In this document: positions 6,771-13,497 of the stretch, in pieces
Layout of the letters: the number at the start of each line of letters is the position of its first letter
Numbering within the stretch: position 1 is the stretch's first letter
Source: an uncultured Litorilinea sp.
GTDB lineage: Bacteria; Chloroflexota; Anaerolineae; Caldilineales; Caldilineaceae
Assembly: GCA_946885925.1 (NCBI GenBank)
Contig: CAMPHP010000015.1
Location: 1 to 13,497, forward strand
Direction: 5' to 3'
DNA: 13,497 bases
Notes under the pieces: generated by a model
Databases searched by the model: none
What the model saw: only the letters and a program-made list of their open reading frames with translations
Told to the model about the DNA's origin: nothing
Program-made: the position numbers and the translations under genes

Positions 6771-6817
6771 GAGTGCCGCCAGGTCTGTCTCGACAGAGAG
6801 GGGAGATGGCGGCGCTC
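6771..6817 (+). terminator. Long hairpin downstream of phzF-like gene
   Basis: GAGTGCCGCCA (6771-6781) pairs with TGGCGGCGCTC (6807-6817) over 11 bp with one wobble. A nested inverted repeat TCTGTC/GACAGA (6784-6789, 6792-6797) lies inside. The stem lies about 85 bases after the PhzF stop and 38 bases before the next -35 element. It could end phzF transcription or insulate the following operon. No T run follows. The rest of the 208-base gap shows only the promoter listed separately. Confidence 0.5.
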
Positions 6818-6854
6818 TGGCCTAGCGTCAGATCCACCCGATTCACCCTGTAGG

Positions 6855-6884
6855 TTGGCAGGGCAGCGCGCCGTGTGCTACAAT
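6855..6884 (+). promoter_or_regulatory. Promoter of the membrane/mevalonate gene set, probably leaderless
   Basis: TTGGCA (6855-6860), an 18-base spacer and TACAAT (6879-6884) form a good housekeeping-type promoter. Transcription would begin at about 6890-6893, which coincides with the adjacent codons GTG (6893) and ATG (6896). No ribosome-binding site could be carried in such a short leader. Confidence 0.6.
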
Positions 6885-6895
6885 CTCCGTTTGTG

Positions 6896-8602
6896 ATGAC
6901 CATACTACAGTACTTCGTATCACCAATTGGCCCCGCCCTTGTGCTGCTCGCGGGCGCGATGGTGGAAGTGATCGTTGGGCGCTGGGTGCGTCGGCCTGGA
7001 TGGTTGACCGGGTTGGCGCTCTTTTTTGTGGCGCTGTCGGTTTGGCTATTTCTAGGTCTGCGTACCGAAGCAGTCGTACCCACCTTTAGCCTGCCCTGGC
7101 GACCGCCCCTACAAACGGGTGCAAATCTGCTCTGGGTGGGGGATGGCTGGAATTGGTATATTTCCGGCCTGATTTTGCTATTGGGCGGCGTGGGTATTTT
7201 GCTTGACCTCAATACCCCCCAACCTGCGCATGAAGGCGGCGTGCGTCGCGCCCATTCGTCGCTGGCAATTCACCTTGGCGTCTTGGCGGCAGGCTTGCTT
7301 TTTGTTGGCAGCGGCAATGTGTTGACTGCTATGTTGACCTGGGTGGTATTGGATTTGTTTACGCTGGTGCGTGGCGCTACACGACCAGAGATTGAAGAAG
7401 AAGATGAACCTGGCTGGAATTCAGCACAGCATCAGGCGAAGGGCTTGAGCCTTCTCGGCGCACTTTTGCTTTTGATTGGACTGCTGCCCGCTGGCCTAAC
7501 TGGCCCCGGCCAGCCGCTGCAAGATGGACAATTGCCACCCGAAACGGTGGCGTTGATGCTACTGGCGGCACTGATTCGCGCGGGGATCTATCCCTTCCAC
7601 CTATGGCTATTGCCCAGCGATGGGCTGCGTGTCAATGTGGCCGAACGGCTGCTCGATCACATGGTTCCTGTACTCTGTGGATTGTGGCTGTTGGGGTGGA
7701 CGGTGGACTTAGGGGCAGAATATATCCTCTTGCAGCCTGACATCCTCTTTTTGCTGATTCTCTCGCTCACTGGTAGCGCGCTGGCTGCATGGACAGCCAA
7801 GGATCAGCCAAACCACACGACCTTTGTGCTGATCACCTCCGCAGGATTGGCCGCGCTTTGTGGGGCACTGGCCTTTCGTTCAGGACCTGCCGGGTTGATA
7901 TGGCCTACCACAGCCTTTGCGCTGGGGGGCGCTTTGTGGCTGGTGGGTCATCAGGTGTGGCAGACATGGGGGTGGCAAATTCCTGTTAGTGTGGGAGCCT
8001 TGGCCTTGGCAGGAGTACCCTTTACACCTGGTTTCTTGACACAGCCATCGTTGGCCCGGCTCTTGACCGAAGGGTTGCTTTTTTTGCTGCTCTTTGCTGG
8101 CTTGGTGCTTGCACAGTCGATCCAGGTTGCCGCAATGTTGCGGAGTTGGAGTTCCAACTCGCCCACTGGCGAGCAGAGATTGCGGTCAGGTGTGACGGTG
8201 CGCCTGCTGATTGCCGTAACAGCCTTGGCAATTCCGCTGGCTGTGGTGGGCTTTTTCCCCACGGCAACAGCATCATTGGCAAACTTGCAAGATGCCATTC
8301 CACCGATGCTGGGCAATCCACCGAGCGTGATCGCGGAGTGGCCGGTCTTGGCGACGGTAGCGATACCCTTGGCACTGGGCATTTTGTTGGTTTCCAATCA
8401 ACCGAGCCTGTGGAGACAGTTGGGGCCGTGGCCGCAGCGAATCAACCAGGTGACGCGGTTGCAATGGATGTTCCGTCTTTCCTGGTGGAGTGTGAACCAG
8501 ATCAGCCTTGGCTGGGGTAGTGTGGTAAGGCTGGTTGAAGGGGCAGGATACATCGGCTGGGTTTTGGTACTGTTTCTGATGATATTCTTGCTGGTGCGAT
8601 GA
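6896..8602 (+). CDS. Divergent complex I/hydrogenase-4 antiporter-like membrane protein (NuoL/M/N, HyfB-like)
   Basis: Polytopic inner-membrane protein of 568 residues with hydrophobic segments along its whole length. The family clue is LIRAGIYPFHLWLLP (226-240), which lines up with the K-S-A-x-x-P-x-H-x-W-L motif of helix 7 in NuoL/M/N. A second clue is LAGVPFTPGF (371-380), matching the LAG-P-TAGF motif near helix 12. Key residues differ: the helix-7 lysine is R228, the helix-12 Lys/Glu position appears to be Q383, and the helix-5 W-E motif reads W149-V150 with an aspartate only at 153. An acidic cytoplasmic loop (EIEEEDEPG, 165-173) interrupts the central part. Proton transport as in complex I is therefore doubtful. 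GTG at 6893 or ATG at 6896 are equal start candidates given the promoter; an upstream GTG at 6875 lies before the predicted transcript start. The next gene follows after 16 bases. Confidence 0.75.
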   Translation: MTILQYFVSPIGPALVLLAGAMVEVIVGRWVRRPGWLTGLALFFVALSVWLFLGLRTEAVVPTFSLPWRPPLQTGANLLWVGDGWNWYISGLILLLGGVGILLDLNTPQPAHEGGVRRAHSSLAIHLGVLAAGLLFVGSGNVLTAMLTWVVLDLFTLVRGATRPEIEEEDEPGWNSAQHQAKGLSLLGALLLLIGLLPAGLTGPGQPLQDGQLPPETVALMLLAALIRAGIYPFHLWLLPSDGLRVNVAERLLDHMVPVLCGLWLLGWTVDLGAEYILLQPDILFLLILSLTGSALAAWTAKDQPNHTTFVLITSAGLAALCGALAFRSGPAGLIWPTTAFALGGALWLVGHQVWQTWGWQIPVSVGALALAGVPFTPGFLTQPSLARLLTEGLLFLLLFAGLVLAQSIQVAAMLRSWSSNSPTGEQRLRSGVTVRLLIAVTALAIPLAVVGFFPTATASLANLQDAIPPMLGNPPSVIAEWPVLATVAIPLALGILLVSNQPSLWRQLGPWPQRINQVTRLQWMFRLSWWSVNQISLGWGSVVRLVEGAGYIGWVLVLFLMIFLLVR

Positions 8603-8618
8603 GGCGAGCTTTAAGATT

Positions 8619-9398
8619 ATGTATGATGTGCTGAGTTTTTTTGGTGGCACAGGTGGCCTCTTTTTCATTGGAGCGGTTGCGGCACTGATGATCATCCTAT
8701 GGGATTGGCGGGTGGCATTGGCCGGATTGTTCTGCGTGCAGGTCGGCGTGGCGAGTGCGGCTGTTTCTATTGAGCAGCTACCCGGTGACTGGGGTGTGGT
8801 TATGATTTTGGTCATGGGGTTGGCTTGCCTGATCCTGATCCTCTCGGCCCAACGGATGACGCGTACGACATCGCTCTATCAAGCTGGTACTTGGCCGCTG
8901 CGGACGCTGCTGCTGTTACTCCTTTTAGGCACATGGCAATTAGCAGATGTGAATATTCCCCTGCCAGAGGTCGAACCGCATTTGGCACAATTATTTGGCT
9001 GGCTGACGCTTTGCACGTTGGTGATGCTGGGGTTGAGTGATAATCCGCTCTTTACCACGATTGCTTTGCTGATCTGGTTGATCCCAGCACAGGTCATGGC
9101 TGCGCTGATTGTGAATGCCCCTGCGCTCGTGGCACTGATTGGCATGTTGACGCTGCTCTTGGCACTGGCAGGTAGCTATCTGGTGTTGGTGGAACAAGCG
9201 TCGGCGGAGCAAAGTGCGCCCATTGTGACGGATATTTCCTTCCCGTCCGATCTACGTGTCCCGGTTGCGAATTTATCCTCGACGCAAGAGCCGGAGCCGG
9301 AAGATTGGCTGGCATGGCTGCAACGCCAGCCTTGGGCAACGCCGCTCGTAGAGCGAACACGCCACCTGGGTGCCTTTACCAGAAGGTGGAGATCGTGA
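8619..9398 (+). CDS. HyfE/NuoK-like polytopic membrane protein
   Basis: Membrane protein of 259 residues with about seven hydrophobic segments (roughly 12-28, 31-51, 58-77, 94-109, 122-140, 145-165, 167-190). A soluble tail of about 70 residues is acidic around EPEPEDW (224-230) and ends in basic residues (TRRWRS). The segment AGLFCVQVGVASAAV (35-49) recalls the region of HyfE-type hydrogenase-4 subunits where a glutamine-containing helix replaces the NuoK glutamate helix. Its position between two antiporter-like proteins matches the place of HyfE beside HyfF. The resemblance is weak and the call rests partly on context. ATG 8619 is the first good start, with only a poor ribosome-binding site (GAGG at 8601-8604). 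The end overlaps the next gene by four bases (GTGA), so they are translationally coupled. Confidence 0.6.
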   Translation: MYDVLSFFGGTGGLFFIGAVAALMIILWDWRVALAGLFCVQVGVASAAVSIEQLPGDWGVVMILVMGLACLILILSAQRMTRTTSLYQAGTWPLRTLLLLLLLGTWQLADVNIPLPEVEPHLAQLFGWLTLCTLVMLGLSDNPLFTTIALLIWLIPAQVMAALIVNAPALVALIGMLTLLLALAGSYLVLVEQASAEQSAPIVTDISFPSDLRVPVANLSSTQEPEPEDWLAWLQRQPWATPLVERTRHLGAFTRRWRS

Positions 9399-10825
9399 AT
9401 AGTACTCCCGGGCTGACGCTGCCAGTTTTGCTAATCGGATCCCTCCTTCTCGCTGCTTCTGTTACCTATCTGACCCGCCATTGGGAGCGTTTGACGGCAT
9501 TGCTGGGCATTGTGGTGACAGGCTTTTGGGCGACCCTGTTGTGGCAGGTCGATCTGCGAGAGCCGCTGTGGATTTTGCCTGTCACGGGCCAAGTCGTTGA
9601 TATGGGTGCCTCGATTGAGCGGTTGGGCTTTACACTGCGGCTGGAAGCAGGAGCCGTGCCCATGCTGACTGCAATGCTCTTTTTGGCGGCAGTTGCTTTT
9701 GTTGTGGCGGCCTGCTTGAGCCAGGGACGCAGCTTTGTTCCTTTTAGCTTGGCGCTGGTGGCGGGATATGTCACTGTGACGCTGTTGAGCACAGGGCCGT
9801 TGTCACCACCCCTGTTGATCCCGTTGTTGCTGGCTTTGTTGGCGACAGTGGGCGTCTTTGTGCTTCAGGCTGGACGGTTGGTTACACCCGCCGGGCCATT
9901 GCGAAGTCTTGTTCCGCCTCTGTTAGCCTTTCCTCTCTTTTTGTTTGCCGCGTGGTATATCGAGCAGATTCCGCTGAACCCGCAAGACCCATCGGCGGCA
10001 CAAGCAGCGGCGCGCTTGTTGTCCATTGGCTTGCTGCTGCTGCTGGCTCCTGTACCGTTGCATGGCGCGCTGGCATCCATTGCCCAGTCGGCACCGCCTG
10101 TGACTACCGCGCTCTTGACGCTGTTGAGCCAACTGGCGGCGCTGCATCTGCTTTATCGTACGCTGGCTACATTTGAGTTTGTGCCTCAGCAAGCCCCGCT
10201 TGGTTTGTGGCTGACGTGGATTGGGCTGGTGACGGCAGTTTGGGGCGGTGTTGCGGCTTTTGGTACGACGCACGCGGGCCGCTTGTGGGGGTATTCGGCA
10301 CTGCATGATTGGGGCGTTGTTTTACTGGTTTTGGCGGCTCCAGGTTCGCGTGGTTGGTCACTCGTGCTCTTTCTCTTTGGGCTGCGTGTGGTCAGTATGC
10401 TCACTGCTGCGGCAGGGTTGGCTGTGTTGGAGCAGCATGCGGGCGGCCTATCGCTAGAGCGTGTGCAGGGGGCAGGGAGCCGCTTGCCTTGGAATAGTGC
10501 TGCTGTTTTGTTGGGTGGCCTGGGCTTGGCTGGCTTTCCGCTGAGCGCAGGGTTTACAGGTCATTGGGCGGCGCTGCAAATTGTGGCCGAGTCCGATTGG
10601 ATTCCGGCAGCGGTGGTGCTGCTGGCATCGGCAGGCGCAATCTTTGGCTATATCCGGCTGGCACGCGCGCTCTTTGGCCCATTGGAGAATCGCTTTCTGT
10701 CTCGCGAGCAGCCGGTCAATATTGGCCTTGCCCTCTTTGTCCTGTTGGTGTCAGTCGGCTTAGCCGTTGCACCTCAGTTGATGGATGTTCCGATTGGGCG
10801 CGCACTTTTAGCTTTTGGCAATTGA
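9395..10825 (+). CDS. Second divergent complex I antiporter-like membrane protein (NuoM/N, HyfF-like)
   Basis: Polytopic inner-membrane protein of 476 residues from the GTG at 9395. Antiporter-family signals, in order, are APVPLH (218-223) followed by APPVTTALLTLL (233-244), which correspond to the helix-7 P-x-H motif and the following PTPVSALLHAA-type helix. Then come LWGYSALHDWGVVLL (297-311), equivalent to the AYSSI-H-G segment, and GLAGFPLSAGFTGHW (377-391), equivalent to LAG-P-TAGF. The helix-7 lysine position is L216 and the helix-12 charged position is H390. No glutamate is visible in the helix-5 region. The start overlaps the previous stop (GTGA) and has GGAG at 9388-9391 and GAAGG at 9382-9386 upstream, which fixes it. 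A longer reading frame opens 90 bases earlier but would overlap the upstream gene. HMG-CoA reductase follows after six bases. Confidence 0.8.
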   Translation: MNSTPGLTLPVLLIGSLLLAASVTYLTRHWERLTALLGIVVTGFWATLLWQVDLREPLWILPVTGQVVDMGASIERLGFTLRLEAGAVPMLTAMLFLAAVAFVVAACLSQGRSFVPFSLALVAGYVTVTLLSTGPLSPPLLIPLLLALLATVGVFVLQAGRLVTPAGPLRSLVPPLLAFPLFLFAAWYIEQIPLNPQDPSAAQAAARLLSIGLLLLLAPVPLHGALASIAQSAPPVTTALLTLLSQLAALHLLYRTLATFEFVPQQAPLGLWLTWIGLVTAVWGGVAAFGTTHAGRLWGYSALHDWGVVLLVLAAPGSRGWSLVLFLFGLRVVSMLTAAAGLAVLEQHAGGLSLERVQGAGSRLPWNSAAVLLGGLGLAGFPLSAGFTGHWAALQIVAESDWIPAAVVLLASAGAIFGYIRLARALFGPLENRFLSREQPVNIGLALFVLLVSVGLAVAPQLMDVPIGRALLAFGN

Positions 10826-10831
10826 CGTACT

Positions 10832-12205
10832 ATGAGCGCATCTACTTCTGTTCGTAATTCCCGTTTGAGTGGCTTTTATCAACTCCCCCTTGTCGAACGC
10901 ATCGCTACAGTGGCAGCATGGGCGGAGCTTACGCCAGAGGAGACTTTGCTGCTTGAGCAGGGCATGGGTGTGGCGCGCGGCGACAAGATGATTGAGAATG
11001 TCGTGGGGCGCTATGATCTGCCTTTGGGAATCGCCACGAACTTTATAGTCAATGGTCGCGATTATTTGATCCCTCTAGTCGTGGAAGAGCCTTCGGTGGT
11101 GGCTGCGGTAAGCTTTGCCGCGCGGCTCGCACGTCAGGGCGGAGGATTCCGCACAGGCAGCACTGCACCCATCATGATCGCCCAAGTGCAGCTACTCGAG
11201 GTTGCAGACCCTAACGCCGCAACGGATGCGATTCTTGCTGCCAAGGAGGAGTTGTTAGCACTGGCAAATACCAGCCCTACGATTGCGCGTTTGGGTGGGG
11301 GGCCGGTGGATATTGAAGTGCGTTGGCTAGCCGAGACACCGACAGTACCCATGATGGTGGTGCATCTGCTCTTTGATGTGCGTGATGCGATGGGGGCGAA
11401 TGCGGTCAATACGGCGGCAGAGGCGATTGCGCCCCGGCTGGAAGCACTGAGCGGGGGACGAGCACTGCTGCGTATATTGAGTAATTTGAGTGATCGCCGC
11501 CGCGCTTGGGCTGAGGTTGTGATTCCCGCGACGGCTTTTGCTACGGCAGGTTTTAGTGGTGACGAGGTCATTCAAGGGATTGCACATGCCAATGCGCTGG
11601 CTGTGGCTGATCCCTATCGTGCTGCCACACATAATAAAGGGATTTTCAACGGTATGGATGCTGTAGCCCTGGCAACAGGGAATGATTGGCGGGCGCTTGA
11701 AGCCGGGGCACATGCCTATGCGGCACGCACTGGTCGCTATGCCGCGCTAACGGATTGGCGGGCGGTGTATGGTCCAAGTGAGCTTCCTCCTGGGAGTGGC
11801 TATCACAATGAGGATGGGGATGTTGCGCTGCCTGGTGGGGTAGAGTATCCACTTCTCTATGGGCGCTTGGAATTGCCATTAGCGGTTGGCATTGTGGGAG
11901 GGGCAACCCGCGCGCATCCAGTGGCACAGGTGGCATTGAAGATTCTGGATGTGCAGAGTGCGCGCGAGTTGAGCGAGATTATGGCAGCGGTGGGGTTGGC
12001 ACAGAATTTGGCTGCCATCCGTGCGCTCACCACGGATGGGATCCAGCGCGGTCACATGGCGCTTCATGCGCGGCAAATAGCAATTGCCGCGGGCGCACAA
12101 GGTACTGCGGTGGATCGTGTGGCGCGCCAACTGGTGCAGGAGGGGCAGATCCGCGTGGAGAGGGCGCGGGAACTCTTGGCGGCGGATGATGCGTCTATAA
12201 CATGA
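10832..12205 (+). CDS. Hydroxymethylglutaryl-CoA reductase, class II
   Basis: Soluble enzyme interconverting HMG-CoA and mevalonate with a nicotinamide cofactor. It is 457 residues, close to but slightly longer than Pseudomonas mevalonii HMGR. Class II features are SRLSGFYQL (10-18), IENVVG (54-59), EEPSVVAA with catalytic-type E86, DAMGAN (185-190), THNKGIFNG with catalytic K269, GND with D285, GIVGGAT (353-359) and QRGHMALHA with the C-terminal acid H408. The Glu-Lys-Asp-His set is complete, so activity is expected. Beside an HMG-CoA synthase the physiological direction is most likely mevalonate synthesis, although class II enzymes were first known as degradative. It starts six bases after the membrane-protein gene without a clear ribosome-binding site, so coupling to upstream translation is likely. 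A hairpin follows the stop. Confidence 0.96.
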   Translation: MSASTSVRNSRLSGFYQLPLVERIATVAAWAELTPEETLLLEQGMGVARGDKMIENVVGRYDLPLGIATNFIVNGRDYLIPLVVEEPSVVAAVSFAARLARQGGGFRTGSTAPIMIAQVQLLEVADPNAATDAILAAKEELLALANTSPTIARLGGGPVDIEVRWLAETPTVPMMVVHLLFDVRDAMGANAVNTAAEAIAPRLEALSGGRALLRILSNLSDRRRAWAEVVIPATAFATAGFSGDEVIQGIAHANALAVADPYRAATHNKGIFNGMDAVALATGNDWRALEAGAHAYAARTGRYAALTDWRAVYGPSELPPGSGYHNEDGDVALPGGVEYPLLYGRLELPLAVGIVGGATRAHPVAQVALKILDVQSARELSEIMAAVGLAQNLAAIRALTTDGIQRGHMALHARQIAIAAGAQGTAVDRVARQLVQEGQIRVERARELLAADDASIT

Positions 12206-12224
12206 GCTATGATCGTGATAGAAA

Positions 12225-12267
12225 CCTTCCTCAACGCCGGGAACCCTCCGGATGGCTTCAAGGAAGG
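12225..12267 (+). terminator. Hairpin between HMG-CoA reductase and synthase genes
   Basis: CCTTCCT (12225-12231) pairs with AGGAAGG (12261-12267). Inside it, GCC (12236-12238) can pair with GGC (12254-12256), or CCGG (12237-12240) with CCGG (12248-12251). There is no T run, so it may be a partial terminator or a processing element. The outer arms are the same as in the hairpin at 3895-3939. Confidence 0.45.
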
Positions 12268-12323
12268 GCGCGTGGCAGTATTGGATGGTGCATGACGGCT
12301 GTTTGGGCCGGTTTGTGCTTTAA

Positions 12324-12350
12324 TTGGTACTTTGAGTGGTAGAAGATAAT
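12324..12350 (+). promoter_or_regulatory. Possible weak promoter before HMG-CoA synthase
   Basis: TTGGTA (12324-12329) and GATAAT (12345-12350) are separated by only 15 bases, shorter than ideal. If used, the message would start near 12357, about 40 bases before the ATG at 12399. The 193-base gap otherwise contains a hairpin and no convincing gene. Confidence 0.3.
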
Positions 12351-12398
12351 TCTGCGGTTTGGCCCGCATGTTGGCTTGAAGCCGAGGCAATAGAGACT

Positions 12399-13451
12399 AT
12401 GTCGAATCAACCTTTGCGGAGTGTGGGTATTGTTGGCTATGGAGCCTATGTTCCGCGTTATCGCTTGCCAGGAAGTGAAATTTCGCGCGTCTGGACGGAG
12501 GGCAATAGCGCCAGTCCGGTTAAAGAAAAAGCGGTGCCAGGACTGGATGAGGACACCGTGACGATGAGCATCGAGGCGGCGCGCAATGCGCTGGCTCGCG
12601 CTGAGATCGAGCCAAGTCAACTGCGTGCGGTCTGGGTGGGTAGTGAAAGCCATCCCTATGCTGTGAAGCCTACAGGTACGATTGTGGCTGAGGCAATTGG
12701 CGCGACGCCGCGGGTGTTGGCGGCGGATTGGCAATTTGCCTGTAAGGCGGGGACTGAAGCGATGCAAGCTGCTATGGGCTTTGTGGGTAGCGGCATGGCA
12801 GATTACACAATGGCGATTGGTATGGATACAGCACAGGGACGCCCAGGCGATGCGTTGGAATATACAGCAGGTGCAGGGGGCGCGGCTTATATTCTCGGCC
12901 CTAGCGAGCACGCTGTGGCGGTGATCCAGCACACCTTGAGCTATGTGTCGGACACGACTGACTTCTGGCGGCGACCTTCAACCCATTACCCAAGCCATGC
13001 CGAACGCTTTAGCGGTGATCCTGGCTACTTTGGCCATATCATGCCAGCGGCGACGAGCATGATGCAGGAGATCGGCACGAAGCCAGCGGATTATAACCAT
13101 GTGGTCTTTCACCAGCCCAACCGCAAGTTTCCTACACGCGCACTGGTGGATTTAGGATTTGAGGCTCCCCAATGGGCGACCGGGTTGTTAGTAGGGGAGA
13201 TTGGCAATACCTATGCCGGGTCAGCTATGATCGGGTTGACTGCTGTGTTGGATGTTGCTACGCCAGGGCAGCGGATTCTGATGGTGAGCTATGGCAGTGG
13301 TGCGGGAGCGGATGCGTTTGACCTGTTGGTGACACCGCGCATTGCGGAGGTGCAGCAGGCGGCACCTGCAACACGCGACTATATTGCGCGCCGGGTCGTG
13401 ATCGACTACGCCCAATATGTGCGGATGCGCCGCAAATTGGCGACTGCTTAA
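12399..13451 (+). CDS. Hydroxymethylglutaryl-CoA synthase, archaeal type
   Basis: Thiolase-fold enzyme condensing acetyl-CoA with acetoacetyl-CoA to HMG-CoA, the step before HMG-CoA reductase. It is 350 residues, the length of archaeal HMG-CoA synthases and shorter than the eukaryotic and firmicute enzymes. Visible catalytic features are [13 protein letters not shown] (109-121) with nucleophile C115, [12 protein letters not shown] (81-92) with probable general base E83, [11 protein letters not shown] (235-245) with H238, and the GN-TYAGS block (269-275). The N-terminus [15 protein letters not shown] is typical of the archaeal type. ATG 12399 was chosen because the conserved fold starts eight residues later; an in-frame upstream GTG at 12336 would add 21 unlike residues. 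The ribosome-binding site is weak (GAGG at 12384-12387). Archaeal relatives work in a complex with an acetoacetyl-CoA thiolase and a DUF35 protein, and one of these may follow. Confidence 0.95.
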   Translation: MSNQPLRSVGIVGYGAYVPRYRLPGSEISRVWTEGNSASPVKEKAVPGLDEDTVTMSIEAARNALARAEIEPSQLRAVWVGSESHPYAVKPTGTIVAEAIGATPRVLAADWQFACKAGTEAMQAAMGFVGSGMADYTMAIGMDTAQGRPGDALEYTAGAGGAAYILGPSEHAVAVIQHTLSYVSDTTDFWRRPSTHYPSHAERFSGDPGYFGHIMPAATSMMQEIGTKPADYNHVVFHQPNRKFPTRALVDLGFEAPQWATGLLVGEIGNTYAGSAMIGLTAVLDVATPGQRILMVSYGSGAGADAFDLLVTPRIAEVQQAAPATRDYIARRVVIDYAQYVRMRRKLATA

Positions 13452-13487
13452 GTAGAATTAACATCTGAATTGGAATCAATCAAAAAC

Positions 13488-13492
13488 GGGAG
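13488..13492 (+). promoter_or_regulatory. Ribosome-binding site for a gene beginning beyond the window
   Basis: GGGAG lies five bases from the right edge, 37 bases after the HMG-CoA synthase stop. It suggests another + strand gene starts just outside. A thiolase or DUF35 protein is predicted from archaeal-type synthase operons. Confidence 0.4.
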
Positions 13493-13497
13493 CGACT

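Noticed and set aside
9305..9394. Upstream extension of the second antiporter-like gene
   Set aside because: It would overlap the preceding gene by more than 90 bases with non-hydrophobic sequence; the GTG at 9395 with GTGA overlap and a ribosome-binding site is better.
6896..10825. Genuine complex I (nuo), hydrogenase-4, Mrp antiporter or DabAB bicarbonate system
   Set aside because: No NADH-module, hydrogenase, MrpE/F/G or DabA partner gene is present and key antiporter residues are missing.
12336..12398. Upstream GTG start for HMG-CoA synthase
   Set aside because: The extra 21 residues do not resemble the family N-terminus and overlap the possible -10 element; ATG 12399 fits the family length.
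12258..12932. 224-codon minus-strand frame over the HMG-CoA synthase start
   Set aside because: Antisense to conserved catalytic motifs of the synthase; His/Arg-rich composition typical of a shadow frame.

Overview
The window looks like chromosomal DNA of a bacterium that makes isoprenoids by the mevalonate route. The best taxonomic guess is Chloroflexota (Anaerolineae/Caldilineae-like). This is inferred from an archaeal-type HMG-CoA synthase next to a class II HMG-CoA reductase, a family-5 binding-protein/permease ABC operon, and frequent GTG starts. No rRNA, tRNA, CRISPR array, insertion sequence or phage gene was seen, and no stretch over 300 bases lacks a gene.

Left part (1-3868, + strand). 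A peptide-type ABC importer is present: the 3' portion of a family-5 solute-binding protein, an 18-bp hairpin, then two permeases joined by a 1-base overlap (DppB/OppB-like and DppC/OppC-like). No ATPase gene is inside the window. A small lipoprotein follows, whose C-terminal third is a Thr/Glu-rich hexapeptide repeat. A hairpin separates it from the convergent gene to its right.

Middle (3953-6687). A LarA-like (DUF2088) protein lies on the - strand. It is divergent from a small protein with two TFIIB-type zinc ribbons. The space between them holds a convincing + strand promoter (TTGACG-17-TACAAT), a - strand extended -10 box, and two sets of short direct repeats. A PhzF-family isomerase/epimerase follows.

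Right part (6771-13497, + strand). After a long hairpin, a TTGGCA-18-TACAAT promoter sits so close to the next start codon that the message is probably leaderless. It drives a tightly packed set: two proteins resembling the antiporter-like subunits of complex I and group 4 hydrogenases (NuoL/M/N, HyfB/F) with a HyfE/NuoK-like membrane protein between them, then HMG-CoA reductase. A second hairpin and a possible weak promoter come before archaeal-type HMG-CoA synthase, and a ribosome-binding site for another gene lies at the right edge.

The most unusual feature is the membrane trio. By eye, both antiporter-like proteins keep the fold's signature motifs but have lost the Lys and Glu residues that carry protons in the known families. 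There are no hydrogenase or NADH-module genes around them, and they are joined to the mevalonate pathway. Their function is unknown. All family calls are by eye, without database searches.
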